A stretch of 64,000 bases of DNA, taken from NCBI GenBank assembly GCA_022799115.1, contig JAAWNT010000009.1, positions 30,662 to 94,661 on the forward strand. The letters are read 5' to 3'. This DNA comes from Clostridiales bacterium (GTDB taxonomy: Bacteria > Bacillota > Clostridia > Oscillospirales > Acutalibacteraceae). The notes beneath the pieces are model-generated. The model did not search any database, had not been told where the DNA came from, and worked only from the letters and a program-made list of their open reading frames with translations. Made by a program: the position numbers and the translations under genes. Below are positions 39,239-48,160 of the stretch, one piece after another. Within the stretch, counting starts at the first letter, position 1. Every line of letters starts with the position of its first letter.

Positions 39239-40168
39239 ATGCTTGCTTTGAATACAGATTATGCCGGTGAAGGGAACAATTTAAAAGAGGTTCGGGAAAC
39301 CTTGAAAAAAATTGCAGATGCGGGTTTTACTCACATTCACTGGTGCCACGATTGGGACGGAGATTATACCTATTCTCTCTATGAGATGATGCAGATACGC
39401 CATTGGATGGATCAAGAGGGATTGCAGGCTAAGGCTTTGCACGCCACAAAAGGTACTCGTAAGCCCTGTGGCGATACATATGTCGGTGATTTTCGCAGAG
39501 ATTACACCTCTGCAAATGAGTACAGCCGACTTGCAGGGGTTGAACTGATTAAAAACCGTGTGGATATGGCTTGTGTGCTTGGCGCCTCGGAGATTGTTTT
39601 ACATATGCTGCTGCCTTATTTGACCTTTGAAAAAGATCCATCCTTTGAGCAACAGTATTATCAACAAGTGTTTGCCTCGTTTGATGAATTAAAGGCCTAC
39701 TGTAAAATGCGCAAAATAAAAATCTGTTTAGAGAATATGTTGGATACCCCCATAGATTATCAAATCAAACAGTTTGATCTAATGTTCCAACGTTATGAGA
39801 AAGACTTTATTGGATTGTGTGTGGATACCGGGCATGCGCTCATTTCCAATGGTCCCCGCATGATGGAATTGCCGGCGCGTTATCAAGAGCGTATTTATTG
39901 TGTGCATCTCAATGATAATTTTGGGATACCCTCTGAGGACTATTATCGAAAGGAAGCGCTGATGTGCTCTTGCGATCTGCATCGTCCCCCCTATGAAGGA
40001 AACTTCGCTTGGAATAAGTTCCTGAACGTTTTAGCAAATTCCCCTTATGAGCTTCCTCTGCTGTTGGAAGTTAGTTTACGTGAGGATAATGAAATGGATT
40101 TTCTAAAAAGAAGCTATGAAGCAGGGCGCCGACTAACAAAACAATTACTGGAAGTTCGAGGGGATTGA
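39239..40168 (+). CDS. sugar phosphate isomerase/epimerase-like TIM-barrel protein
   Basis: The 309 residues fit the xylose isomerase-like/AP endonuclease 2 TIM-barrel superfamily. Metal-ligand positions are seen in EIVLHML, ICLENMLDTP (Glu), GLCVDTGHA (Asp and His), CVHLNDNFG (His and Asp) and LLLEVSL (Glu). The N-terminal GFTHIHWCHDWDGDY is typical of a clostridial subgroup. The sugar substrate is unknown. GAAAGGAG precedes the ATG, and a 20 bp hairpin ends the unit. Confidence 0.85.
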   Translation: MLALNTDYAGEGNNLKEVRETLKKIADAGFTHIHWCHDWDGDYTYSLYEMMQIRHWMDQEGLQAKALHATKGTRKPCGDTYVGDFRRDYTSANEYSRLAGVELIKNRVDMACVLGASEIVLHMLLPYLTFEKDPSFEQQYYQQVFASFDELKAYCKMRKIKICLENMLDTPIDYQIKQFDLMFQRYEKDFIGLCVDTGHALISNGPRMMELPARYQERIYCVHLNDNFGIPSEDYYRKEALMCSCDLHRPPYEGNFAWNKFLNVLANSPYELPLLLEVSLREDNEMDFLKRSYEAGRRLTKQLLEVRGD

Positions 40169-40188
40169 CACCTTGTAGCAAACAATGA

Positions 40189-40238
40189 AAAAGTGGTTCT
40201 GAATATGATGGATCATATTCAGAACCACTTTTCTTAAT
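40189..40238. terminator. bidirectional terminator between isomerase-like gene and rubrerythrin
   Basis: Perfect 20 bp stem (40189-40208 with 40213-40232), TGGA loop, A-run before and T-run after. Confidence 0.92.
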
Positions 40239-40771
40239 TAATAGTTTTTGGCAACCATCTGAAAATAAGACTGAGGATGTTCGCACACCGGGCATACTTC
40301 AGGCGCCTGAAGGCCTACATGGATATGACCGCAATTGGAGCACTGCCAAATCACGATTTCACCTTTTTGGAACACCGTTCTATCCTGCACATTTTTTAGA
40401 AGAGCTAAGTAACGCTCCTCATGTTCTTTTTCAATTTTTGCGACACTTTCAAATAGAAAAGCGATTTTATCGAAACCTTCCTCTTTTGCTTCTTTAGCAA
40501 AGGTAGCATACATATCGGTCCATTCATAGTTTTCGCCTTCGGCCGCAGATTTCAAATTTTCCTCTGTGGAGCCGATGCCCTCAAGCAATTTAAACCAAAT
40601 TTTAGCATGCTCTTTTTCATTGTTTGCAGTTTCTTCAAATAAATTTGCAATCTGTACATATCCTTCTTTTCTGGCCTTAGACGCAAAATATGTATACTTA
40701 TTTCTCGCCTGTGATTCTCCTGCAAATGCAGTCATCAAGTTAGCCTCTGTTTTTGATCCTTTTAATTCCAT
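40238..40771 (-). CDS. rbr: rubrerythrin
   Basis: Rubrerythrin reduces hydrogen peroxide in anaerobes. The 177 residues have the diiron four-helix bundle with ExxH-type ligands ([35 protein letters not shown]) and a C-terminal rubredoxin-like iron site with CSNCG and CPVCEHP. Length and order are standard. It has a near-perfect sigma-A promoter with a PerR-like box at the start point, fitting peroxide control. Confidence 0.95.
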   Translation of the reverse strand: MELKGSKTEANLMTAFAGESQARNKYTYFASKARKEGYVQIANLFEETANNEKEHAKIWFKLLEGIGSTEENLKSAAEGENYEWTDMYATFAKEAKEEGFDKIAFLFESVAKIEKEHEERYLALLKNVQDRTVFQKGEIVIWQCSNCGHIHVGLQAPEVCPVCEHPQSYFQMVAKNY

Positions 40772-40804
40772 AATCTAATTACCTCTTTTCTGTTCTTGTT
40801 AAAA

Positions 40805-40819
40805 TAATAATAATTATTG
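40805..40819. promoter_or_regulatory. candidate PerR box at the rubrerythrin start point
   Basis: On the minus strand CAATAATTATTATTA matches the PerR consensus TTATAATTATTATAA at 12 of 15 positions, with the central core intact. It overlaps the predicted transcription start. Confidence 0.55.
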
Positions 40820-40824
40820 TTTTT

Positions 40825-40853
40825 ATAATAACACCTATAAATTACTCTGTCAA
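40825..40853 (-). promoter_or_regulatory. sigma-A promoter of rubrerythrin
   Basis: TTGACA (40848-40853), 17 bp, TATTAT (40825-40830) on the minus strand. Confidence 0.85.
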
Positions 40854-41050
40854 GAAAATTTTACCATCAAATTGTGAATTTTTCCAGCGCTGATTCGCAT
40901 CTTCCACCTTATCTGCTTTCTCATTTTGTAAAAAAATGCCGCTCCCAATTGATCTTCCTTTGCGATCATTTCCTATCAGAAAACTCTATATCTGCCATTA
41001 TATTATTGTTACTTTTACAAGAAGAATCCCATACAATGCAAAAAGAAAAA

Positions 41051-41077
41051 GAGGAAGCACAGTGCTCCCTCCTTTTT
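41051..41077. terminator. terminator of the ctsR-clpC operon
   Basis: GAGGAAGCAC pairs with GTGCTCCCTC (one mismatch), with T-rich tracts on both sides. Confidence 0.8.
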
Positions 41078-43546
41078 TTATTGCTGCGCGCTAAACAGAA
41101 ACGCTCCGTCCTGATAGTCACAAAGCAACTGTTTTCCCTGTTCCATCCTGCCTTCCAACATGCGCTCGGACAGGTTATCTTCTATTTGGGATTGTATGGC
41201 CCTACGCAACGGTCTGGCTCCGTATATCGGATCAAAACCTTCGTCTGCAATGGCTTTTATGGCTTCCTCCGTAAAGGAAAGATACAACCCCAAACCTTCC
41301 ACACGTTTTTGCAGCGTTTTTAACATACGCCTTGCAATCTCTTGGATATCATTACTGGTAAGCTTATTGAACACAATAATGTCGTCTACGCGATTGAGAA
41401 ATTCGGGACGAAACGTTTTCTTCAGTTCTTCTAAAACGGTTTCCCGAATCTTCCTAGAGTCGGCTTCCTTATCATCGCCAATTGTGAAACCCAGGCTGGT
41501 CTGCTTTTCCGTGATGAGGCGCGCTCCCACGTTGGACGTCATGATAATAATGGTATTGCGAAAATCCACCTTGCGTCCCTGAGAATCGGTTAATCGTCCG
41601 TCCTCCAGAATTTGCAGCAGCATATTGAATACGTCGGGATGCGCTTTTTCAATCTCATCGAAGAGTACCACAGAATATGGTCTGCGGCGAACTTTTTCTG
41701 TGAGCTGCCCTCCTTCGTCATAGCCCACATAACCGGGCGGCGAGCCCACCAGTTTGGAGACGGTATGCTTTTCCATATATTCCGACATATCCAAGCGGAT
41801 CATGGCGTTCTCATCGCCGAACATGGATTCGGCCAGCGCTTTACAAAGCTCTGTTTTACCGACACCGGTGGGTCCCAAGAAAATAAAGGAACCAACCGGC
41901 CGTTTGGGATCTTTCAGTCCAACACGGCCCCGGCGGATTGCCTTGGCTACACTGGTCACCGCTTCATCCTGGCCGACAATTCGATGGTGAAGGATTTCTT
42001 CCATTCGCAGTAAACGGGCGCTTTCTTCCTCGGTTAGCTGAACTACGGGTACCCCGGTCCAACTGGACACGATATGGGCGATATCATCTGAAGAAACTTC
42101 ACCGCTAACTTTTGCGTTTTTCTCTTCCCATACCTGTTTTTGCTCTTCCAATCGCTCTTTTACCGTTTTTTCCTCGTCGCGAATCTTTGCCGCGCGTTCA
42201 AAATCTTGCGCGTTGACCGCCGCGGATTTTTCCTGTTCCAGCTCTTTCAGCCGCTGTTCCAGCTCCTGCAAATCATCCGGAGCGGTATACGCCAGAAGAC
42301 GCACGCGGGAAGCCGCCTCGTCGATCAGGTCGATGGCCTTGTCAGGCAGGTAACGGTCCGCAATATAGCGGGATGAAAGTTTAACGGCGGCCTCAATGGC
42401 GCCATCGCTAATCTTAACCTTATGATGGGCCTCATATCGATCCCTAAGCCCACGAAGAATCTCAATGGCTTCTTCTTCGCTGGGTTCTCCCACTGTCACT
42501 GGCTGGAAGCGGCGTTCCAGCGCCGCATCTTTCTCAATGTATTTACGGTACTCGTTAATGGTGGTGGCGCCGATCACCTGGAAATCTCCCCGGGCCAGTG
42601 ATGGCTTAAGGATGTTGGCGGCATCCGCCGACCCCTCCGCGGAGCCTGCGCCAATGATGGTATGCAGTTCGTCGATAAATAGAATCACGTTTCCCGCTTT
42701 TTTCACTTCATCAATGGCATTCTTAATTCGGTCTTCAAAATCGCCCCGGTATTTGGTACCGGCGATCATGCCGGTCAGATCCAAGGAAACCACTCGCTTC
42801 CCTTTAAGAAGCTCCGGAACATTTCCAGACGCGATCTTTAAGGCCAGCCCTTCCGCCACAGCGGTTTTACCCACGCCGGGTTCTCCAATAAGGCAGGGGT
42901 TATTTTTGGTCCTGCGGGACAAAATTTGAATCACCCGTTCAATCTCATTTTGCCGGCCAATGACTGGATCAATCCCTCCTTGGGCAGCCACCGCCGTGAG
43001 GTCCCGGCCAAATTGATCCAGGGTTTTTGTATTGCTTTTTCCTTTACCAGAGGGCTTCGCGCTCCCGGGCATTCCATATCCGCTAGCTGTATTCTCGTCT
43101 TCGTTGTCGCTTCCCAACGCGTCGTTGATCTTCTTCACAATATCCTCCGGCTTTGCGCCAAGCTCCTCCAGAAATCGCATGGCGTAGCTATCGGATTCTT
43201 CCAACAGAGCCATCAACAGATGCTCGGTTCCCACATAGTTGTGACCCATCCGCGCCGCCTCCATGACAGCGATCTGCAATATCCGCTTTGTGCGCGGCGT
43301 GAAATCATCCATACTGATCACGCTTCTTACTCCAGATCCTATCTTCTGGCGCATCATCTGCTCCAGCTCTTCCGCAGTAACGCTCAATTCAGCTAACACG
43401 GTAGCGGCCACACCGCTTTGCTCTTTGAGTAATCCTAATAGGATATGCTCTGTTCCGACATAAGTGTGCCCCATTTCCTCTGCGCTTTCAATCGCCAGAT
43501 TTAGAGCTTTGTTTGCTTTTTCTGTAAAACCATTGAAACGATACAT
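41078..43546 (-). CDS. clpC: ATP-dependent Clp protease ATP-binding subunit ClpC
   Basis: ClpC unfolds proteins for ClpP and, with McsB, degrades arginine-phosphorylated substrates. The 822 residues carry the double Clp N-domain (1-150), first AAA Walker A GEPGVGKTAV (about 226), the UVR-type middle segment FERAAKIRDEEK (about 448), the second AAA Walker A GPTGVGKTELC (about 558) and a C-terminal D2-small domain. ATG at 43546 follows AAAGGAGG; the open frame upstream lacks a site. It is the last gene of the CtsR-regulated operon. Confidence 0.96.
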   Translation of the reverse strand: MYRFNGFTEKANKALNLAIESAEEMGHTYVGTEHILLGLLKEQSGVAATVLAELSVTAEELEQMMRQKIGSGVRSVISMDDFTPRTKRILQIAVMEAARMGHNYVGTEHLLMALLEESDSYAMRFLEELGAKPEDIVKKINDALGSDNEDENTASGYGMPGSAKPSGKGKSNTKTLDQFGRDLTAVAAQGGIDPVIGRQNEIERVIQILSRRTKNNPCLIGEPGVGKTAVAEGLALKIASGNVPELLKGKRVVSLDLTGMIAGTKYRGDFEDRIKNAIDEVKKAGNVILFIDELHTIIGAGSAEGSADAANILKPSLARGDFQVIGATTINEYRKYIEKDAALERRFQPVTVGEPSEEEAIEILRGLRDRYEAHHKVKISDGAIEAAVKLSSRYIADRYLPDKAIDLIDEAASRVRLLAYTAPDDLQELEQRLKELEQEKSAAVNAQDFERAAKIRDEEKTVKERLEEQKQVWEEKNAKVSGEVSSDDIAHIVSSWTGVPVVQLTEEESARLLRMEEILHHRIVGQDEAVTSVAKAIRRGRVGLKDPKRPVGSFIFLGPTGVGKTELCKALAESMFGDENAMIRLDMSEYMEKHTVSKLVGSPPGYVGYDEGGQLTEKVRRRPYSVVLFDEIEKAHPDVFNMLLQILEDGRLTDSQGRKVDFRNTIIIMTSNVGARLITEKQTSLGFTIGDDKEADSRKIRETVLEELKKTFRPEFLNRVDDIIVFNKLTSNDIQEIARRMLKTLQKRVEGLGLYLSFTEEAIKAIADEGFDPIYGARPLRRAIQSQIEDNLSERMLEGRMEQGKQLLCDYQDGAFLFSAQQ

Positions 43547-43603
43547 CGTCAATCCTCCTTTGGTGAATACCATTCTGTGAGAGTAAGTCTAGGAAACTTC
43601 CAA

Positions 43604-44623
43604 TTAAGACAGCCGTTCCTTTACTAGCTCCGCCCTGCGTTTATCCCGCTCCGGCGGGGTCATCGTCTTCCCCACATTTTTCATGAGGGTGGCAGGCTGC
43701 GCCTCAATCATCAAGGCGCTAATTTGGTCATAAGAAATATTGTCAATTATCCCCATAGATATACCCAAACGCACATTGGAAATCAATTTCATGAATTCGT
43801 CGTTATTGAGCAGCCGGGCGTTGAGCAGAATTCCTAAAGAGCGGCCAATGGCATCTTGCGTTTCCAGATGTCTGGAAATGGATTCTCGTGCCGCCCGCTC
43901 CTGGGATACAAGCTGTAATGCAATATCTCTCAGATTGCTGATAGCCGCTTCCTCAGAGAGTCCCAATGTCACTTGATTGGACAACTGATATAAGGCTCCC
44001 TTGGGTTGCGTGCCCTCTCCGTAGATGCCCCGGATGGTCAACCCCAGCTTGGACAGATTGCCCGCGATACGGTCCATAGCGCCGCTGTCCTGTAGAGCGG
44101 GCAAATGTAACATAAGGGAAGCGCGCATTCCCGTTCCTAAATTGGTAGGGCATTGTGTGAGATATCCGAGACGGTCGTCAAAGGCAAATTTTAGACGTTC
44201 ATCCAACAGCGTATCCAGACGATCCGCCATTCGATAGGCCTCCTCCAAGGCCATCCCTTGCTGCATGACTTGAATGCGAAGATGATCCTCCTCGTTAATC
44301 ATGATGCTGACAGACTCATCGTTCATAAGCAACAGTCCGCGACCCTCTCGCTCTGAAACGAACTCTGGACTCACCAGATGGCGTTCCACCAAGGAAACCG
44401 CCTCGGTTTGGCTCAGCGCCCCCATGTCAATGTATTCAAATTGATTAGAGATCGCGGAATTCCCGTGAATCACCGCGTCTTTTACCGCTTTATCCACCTT
44501 GAGCATACCGTCTTTTTGAAGTTTACAGGGAAACGGATCATTCATTAAATTCCGCGCCAATCGAATCCTGGTGCTGACGATAACATCTCCCTGTTCCCCC
44601 GTCTTTTCATACCATTTATTCAT
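43604..44623 (-). CDS. mcsB: protein arginine kinase McsB
   Basis: McsB phosphorylates arginine residues on misfolded proteins and on CtsR, marking them for ClpCP. The 339 residues match the phosphagen kinase catalytic domain: VIVSTRIRLARNL (about 15-27), the CPTNLGTGMRASLML loop (about 155-169) and RGIYGEGT. Its start overlaps the end of mcsA by 8 bases. Confidence 0.96.
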   Translation of the reverse strand: MNKWYEKTGEQGDVIVSTRIRLARNLMNDPFPCKLQKDGMLKVDKAVKDAVIHGNSAISNQFEYIDMGALSQTEAVSLVERHLVSPEFVSEREGRGLLLMNDESVSIMINEEDHLRIQVMQQGMALEEAYRMADRLDTLLDERLKFAFDDRLGYLTQCPTNLGTGMRASLMLHLPALQDSGAMDRIAGNLSKLGLTIRGIYGEGTQPKGALYQLSNQVTLGLSEEAAISNLRDIALQLVSQERAARESISRHLETQDAIGRSLGILLNARLLNNDEFMKLISNVRLGISMGIIDNISYDQISALMIEAQPATLMKNVGKTMTPPERDKRRAELVKERLS

Positions 44624-45125
44624 GCCGATCTCCCTGCCTTTCTATTTCTTTAATTCGATCTCTTAACTGCGCGGCTTTCTCAAATTCCTGCTCCTGAATC
44701 GCCCGCTTTAACTCTTCTTTGGCTTTTTCCAGCTCGTTTTTCAGGCGTGCCTGCATTCCGGCGGATGAGGCCAACTTCCCAACATGGGTGGTATTTCCAT
44801 GAATTCTCTGAATAGAGGGAATCATTCTGTCATAGAAGGTACGATAACATTCCGCACAGCCAACCTGTCCGGTTTTTGCAATCTCATTAAAGGAGGAACC
44901 GCACCGTTTGCAGCGAACCGTATTCATGGTCTGTTCAGGAGCCCCTTCTTCCCCCAGGAAGCTCCCTAAAAAACTGCCCAAATTGAATCCAAATCCATGA
45001 AACAGGCTGCCATAACCCATTTTTTTCGCACACTCCGAACAAAGCATAAACTCTTTAAGCTCTCCATTTACTATGGATTTCACATGGGTGGTCGCCTGGC
45101 TTTTTCCACAAGATTGACACAACAT
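44616..45125 (-). CDS. mcsA: McsA, zinc-finger activator of McsB
   Basis: McsA binds and activates McsB. The 169-residue protein has four CxxC pairs (CQSC, CSEC, CKRC, CAEC) forming two zinc sites and a C-terminal UVR domain (LKRAIQEQEFEKAAQLRDRIKEIE). Order and length match other Firmicutes. Confidence 0.95.
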   Translation of the reverse strand: MLCQSCGKSQATTHVKSIVNGELKEFMLCSECAKKMGYGSLFHGFGFNLGSFLGSFLGEEGAPEQTMNTVRCKRCGSSFNEIAKTGQVGCAECYRTFYDRMIPSIQRIHGNTTHVGKLASSAGMQARLKNELEKAKEELKRAIQEQEFEKAAQLRDRIKEIERQGDRHE

Positions 45126-45141
45126 ATCAATTCCTCCTTTT

Positions 45142-45585
45142 CTATATCTGAGTCAGCAACATATTTTTAAACAGAGAGGCGCGTAAATAATCCCGGTATT
45201 GAGGGGGAACGCTGCGATACGCTTTCTCTGAAAGTGCAGAGGCCATCAGTTTGGCGCTATCCGGTGCAATCATCCCCTGCTGCTGCATATTGTTCAGCAT
45301 AGCCTGGGCGGTTGCTCCATCCAGCTTGGCGCCAATGGCGTTGATTAGATGCATAACCGCGCTTCCTCGGTCCATCTTGATTCTTTGGATTCGGATGTAG
45401 CCCCCGCCGCCCCGTTTGCTCTCAACGATATATCCCTGTTCCGGAGTAAAGCGGGACGTTATCACGTAATTAATTTGGCTGGGCACACATCCTAGTTCTC
45501 CCGCCAATTCATTGCGCTGAATCTCCGCGTTGCCGTCGCTTTCATCCAGCATGTGCTGAATGTATTGAGCAACCAGATCGCTCAT
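45142..45585 (-). CDS. ctsR: stress-gene repressor CtsR
   Basis: CtsR represses clp and related heat-shock genes. The protein opens with MSDLVAQYIQHMLDES and includes the winged-helix region (VPSQINYVITSRFTPEQGYIVESKRGGGGYIRI) and the C-terminal dimer domain. I set the start at ATG 45585 because the family begins MSDLIxQYI; GTG at 45591 is closer to AGGTG and is possible. Two CtsR-type boxes surround its promoter. Confidence 0.95.
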   Translation of the reverse strand: MSDLVAQYIQHMLDESDGNAEIQRNELAGELGCVPSQINYVITSRFTPEQGYIVESKRGGGGYIRIQRIKMDRGSAVMHLINAIGAKLDGATAQAMLNNMQQQGMIAPDSAKLMASALSEKAYRSVPPQYRDYLRASLFKNMLLTQI

Positions 45586-45616
45586 TCTCACAGGATCACC
45601 TCTCATATCATTTGAT

Positions 45617-45633
45617 TTTGACTTTCTTTGACT
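45617..45633 (-). promoter_or_regulatory. CtsR operator, perfect
   Basis: On the minus strand AGTCAAA-GAA-AGTCAAA, an exact fit to the CtsR consensus RGTCAAANNNRGTCAAA, just downstream of the -10 box. Confidence 0.9.
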
Positions 45634-45641
45634 TTAATCTT

Positions 45642-45670
45642 AGTATAGTTCCTATTCTTAAATACGTCAA
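45642..45670 (-). promoter_or_regulatory. sigma-A promoter of ctsR-mcsA-mcsB-clpC
   Basis: TTGACG (45665-45670), 17 bp, TATACT (45642-45647) on the minus strand. Confidence 0.88.
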
Positions 45671-45687
45671 AGTCAGTTAAAGTCAAA
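45665..45687 (+). promoter_or_regulatory. second CtsR-like operator
   Basis: Plus-strand heptads CGTCAAA (45665-45671), AGTCAGT (45671-45677) and AGTCAAA (45681-45687) cover the -35 region in inverted orientation to the first box. Confidence 0.6.
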
Positions 45688-45689
45688 CC

Positions 45690-46045
45690 AAGTTTATTTT
45701 CTCACATTTTTTCTGATTTAATCAAGAATCGCTTCCTTTTACACAGTCAATCGGCTTTTTTCTTTCGCTCTCTAAGAATTGCTTCCTTCTTGGGCGCCTA
45801 AATGTTTTTTGGAACCACTTCTGTTCTGGCGCATAATCTGTTAGTGCGGATCAAACCTGTGCGGCGATACATTCTTCAATATACGGTGCATGGGCTTGCT
45901 TTATGAATCACAGGTAAAAAAGCAATAGGAATAGCAGGTATTTCATTCTGGCAAAGTCCGGCAGCGAATCCTCTTCTATTCTGCTCACGCAAAGCCGTAA
46001 AAAAACTTGTAACCAATAAGGCAAATGATCCGTATACTATATCAA
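45690..46045. other. intergenic stretch
   Basis: About 350 bases without a supported gene. The minus-strand 64-codon frame at 45876-46070 lacks a ribosome site and covers the leader of the Cys/Gly-rich mini-gene. Confidence 0.45.
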
Positions 46046-46069
46046 AAGCTTTAAAGGAGGCAATACACA

Positions 46070-46228
46070 ATGGGTTGTAACAATTTCTTTGGTGGATGCG
46101 GCGGAGGCTGCTCTTGGATTATCATTCTGATCATCATCCTGCTGGTTTGCGGATGCGGCAATGACAATGGTTGCGGATGCAACGACGGTTGCGGTTGCGG
46201 CAATTCCTGCGGCGGCTGCGGTTGCTAA
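46070..46228 (+). CDS. Cys/Gly-rich single-pass membrane mini-protein
   Basis: A 52-residue protein with 13 Cys and many Gly. It has a Cys/Gly-rich N-terminus, one membrane helix WIIILIIILLV (residues 16-26), and a C-terminus of GCGC-type repeats (residues 34-52). AAAGGAGG at 46053-46060 stands 9 bases before the ATG, and a strong terminator follows, so it is very likely expressed. Similar high-cysteine mini-proteins occur in Oscillospiraceae genomes under names such as chorion-like high-cysteine protein. The role is unknown; metal binding or a spore-coat role are guesses. Confidence 0.8.
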   Translation: MGCNNFFGGCGGGCSWIIILIIILLVCGCGNDNGCGCNDGCGCGNSCGGCGC

Positions 46229-46250
46229 GATCTCCAATAGTACTAAGTAA

Positions 46251-46283
46251 AAGAGGGCTCCGGGAAAAACCCGGAGCCCTCTT
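46251..46283. terminator. bidirectional terminator
   Basis: Perfect 14 bp stem (46251-46264 with 46270-46283), GC-rich, between the mini-gene and the convergent M23 gene. Confidence 0.92.
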
Positions 46284-46297
46284 GATTTTATAAGCGT

Positions 46298-47992
46298 TTA
46301 ACCGATATAGTTTAAAGGGTTCACCCTGGAACCGTTTCGATAAACCTCAAAATGCAGATGATTTCCTGTGGAATCCCCTGTCGTGCCCACTGTTGCAATG
46401 ACTTGTCCCTTAGAAACCTTCTGTCCAGCTTTCACATAGATACTATTACAATGCGCATACAACGTGGATAATCCATTTCCATGATCAATCATCAAATGAT
46501 ACCCATACCCGTAGTTATGATATTTGACGTATTTCACGGTTCCCCCGTCAGCCGCAACAATGGATTGTCCGCGAATTCCGCTGGATGAGATATCAATACC
46601 ATTGTGCATTTTGCCCCACCGCATACTGTATTGACTAACCACCCGGCGGGTATAAGGAACCGGCCAAGCCATGCTGCCGGTAGCTATCCCCTCTTGGTTT
46701 ACCGGCTTTTCCACCTTTTGGGTGCCGACGGTTATGATCTTATCCACCGCTTCCTTGACTACCGTTTTACTTACCGTTTCACGAGATACTTCCACACCGT
46801 CAATATAAGTAACTTCATCCACACATTGTTCGATACCTTCCACACCCTCCTGAGTCACTTTGGAATAATCGGTATCTTTGTGGTCGTCGTTGACCGTTAC
46901 TGTTTTATAGGGAATTATGGTTTCATACCTTTCTTCCCGGGTCATCTTTACCGTCAAGAGAGGCTTTGCCTCTGACAATCGAATCTGATCCCCAACCTTT
47001 AGACCGGCCAGCTGTGCCTCGCCCAACGATTCCGTCAGTTCCTCTTTTGAGACCTGGAATTGATCCGCTATGACTTCTGCCGTGTCTCCTTCTTTCACCG
47101 TATAGGTCAAGCTTTCTTCGGACGTTCCCGCCAATAGATTTTTCAGCTCTTCTGAAGTCAGAAGGCTCGCAGTGGGATATAAGCCTTTTACGCTTTCAAC
47201 ATTTTCCACAAAGGATACCTTCGCAGCCGGATCGTCCCCTTTGGCGCTGCTCAGCGTATTCTGCAATAAATAACTCAAATCGGCGCTGCTTTTAATTGCG
47301 CCAATCAGTTCCCCATTGACATACAATCCACTGGCATCTTCAATAATACCGCCGGATTTTTTAATCAGCTTATCGCACAGTGCAGTCGGTGTGGCATAAT
47401 GGGCTTTATCCACAATCGTCAGCTGATAGCGCGGAGAAATTCCCACACCGGCTTTTTTCTCTACCGCATCGGATACTAATCTTTGATTTACCATATCGGA
47501 GGCCTGCTCCAAGGTCTGTTCACTTTGAATCGTGGCAATGGTCTCATTTCCATAAGCAAGAACCAAGCCAAAGTTTTGATTCATCCAAAAATGAATCGTG
47601 GAGCCCAACACCACCACAGCCACTATGGGAGCCGCCACATTGGCAATACTCATCAGCAGGCTTTTATGACGAACCATACTTTTGCCTGTCACTTTAAAAA
47701 ATTCAGCAAGACAATTGGCCTTTCCTTTGCGCTTTGCTTGCCGGATACGCTGTTCGGCAATTTCAAAACCGTGATGGACCCGATGGATCTCTTTTCGCAG
47801 CACTCGAAAACGTTTTCTCAAAAAAGAACCGCACAAACTAGCGCTCCATTCAACAACAGGTTGGAAGAATTGCACCGTTCTCCGCTTTATGCGTTTTCCA
47901 ATGCGTGCGGATTGGATACCCGCTATATAAAACAAACGAAACGCTTTCCGATCATAAATACCTTTTCGTTCCTTGTCTGATCCATTTCGCAT
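46298..47992 (-). CDS. LysM-G5-M23 cell-wall endopeptidase
   Basis: A 564-residue exported peptidoglycan hydrolase. A basic cytoplasmic N-terminus of about 110 residues precedes one membrane anchor (LLMSIANVAAPIVAVVVLG). Then come a LysM domain (YTVKEGDTAEVIADQFQVSKEEL), a G5 domain (about 360-430, YETIIPYKTVTV through VDKIITVGT) and a C-terminal M23 peptidase with zinc ligands in HNGIDI and HLHFE. Members cut peptide crosslinks or act in division or sporulation. Its promoter lies between two like palindromes. Confidence 0.92.
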   Translation of the reverse strand: MRNGSDKERKGIYDRKAFRLFYIAGIQSARIGKRIKRRTVQFFQPVVEWSASLCGSFLRKRFRVLRKEIHRVHHGFEIAEQRIRQAKRKGKANCLAEFFKVTGKSMVRHKSLLMSIANVAAPIVAVVVLGSTIHFWMNQNFGLVLAYGNETIATIQSEQTLEQASDMVNQRLVSDAVEKKAGVGISPRYQLTIVDKAHYATPTALCDKLIKKSGGIIEDASGLYVNGELIGAIKSSADLSYLLQNTLSSAKGDDPAAKVSFVENVESVKGLYPTASLLTSEELKNLLAGTSEESLTYTVKEGDTAEVIADQFQVSKEELTESLGEAQLAGLKVGDQIRLSEAKPLLTVKMTREERYETIIPYKTVTVNDDHKDTDYSKVTQEGVEGIEQCVDEVTYIDGVEVSRETVSKTVVKEAVDKIITVGTQKVEKPVNQEGIATGSMAWPVPYTRRVVSQYSMRWGKMHNGIDISSSGIRGQSIVAADGGTVKYVKYHNYGYGYHLMIDHGNGLSTLYAHCNSIYVKAGQKVSKGQVIATVGTTGDSTGNHLHFEVYRNGSRVNPLNYIG

Positions 47993-48024
47993 CCATACAC
48001 TTCCCTTCCTGAAAAAATAAAAGG

Positions 48025-48040
48025 TTACAAGATTGTAACT
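48025..48040. promoter_or_regulatory. palindrome GTTACAA-N2-TTGTAAC, downstream copy
   Basis: The arms are perfect with 2 bp spacer (GA on the plus strand). It lies between the -10 box and the M23 gene start. Confidence 0.6.
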
Positions 48041-48053
48041 CAGTATATACTTA

Positions 48054-48081
48054 TTATACCGAATAGTTACAAATTTGCAAC
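48054..48081 (-). promoter_or_regulatory. sigma-A promoter of the M23 endopeptidase
   Basis: TTGCAA (48076-48081), 16 bp, TATAAT (48054-48059) on the minus strand. Confidence 0.75.
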
Positions 48082-48082
48082 C
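48067..48082. promoter_or_regulatory. palindrome GTTACAA-N2-TTGCAAC, upstream copy
   Basis: Same motif as 48025-48040 with one changed base. It covers the -35 box. The two centres are 42 bp apart, about four helical turns. Confidence 0.6.
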
Positions 48083-48160
48083 CTTTTTCTTAATTGTTGT
48101 TATTTACCTTAAAAAGCCCCCGACATCAGGAAATGATATTGTGAATCATCCTTTATTTTA

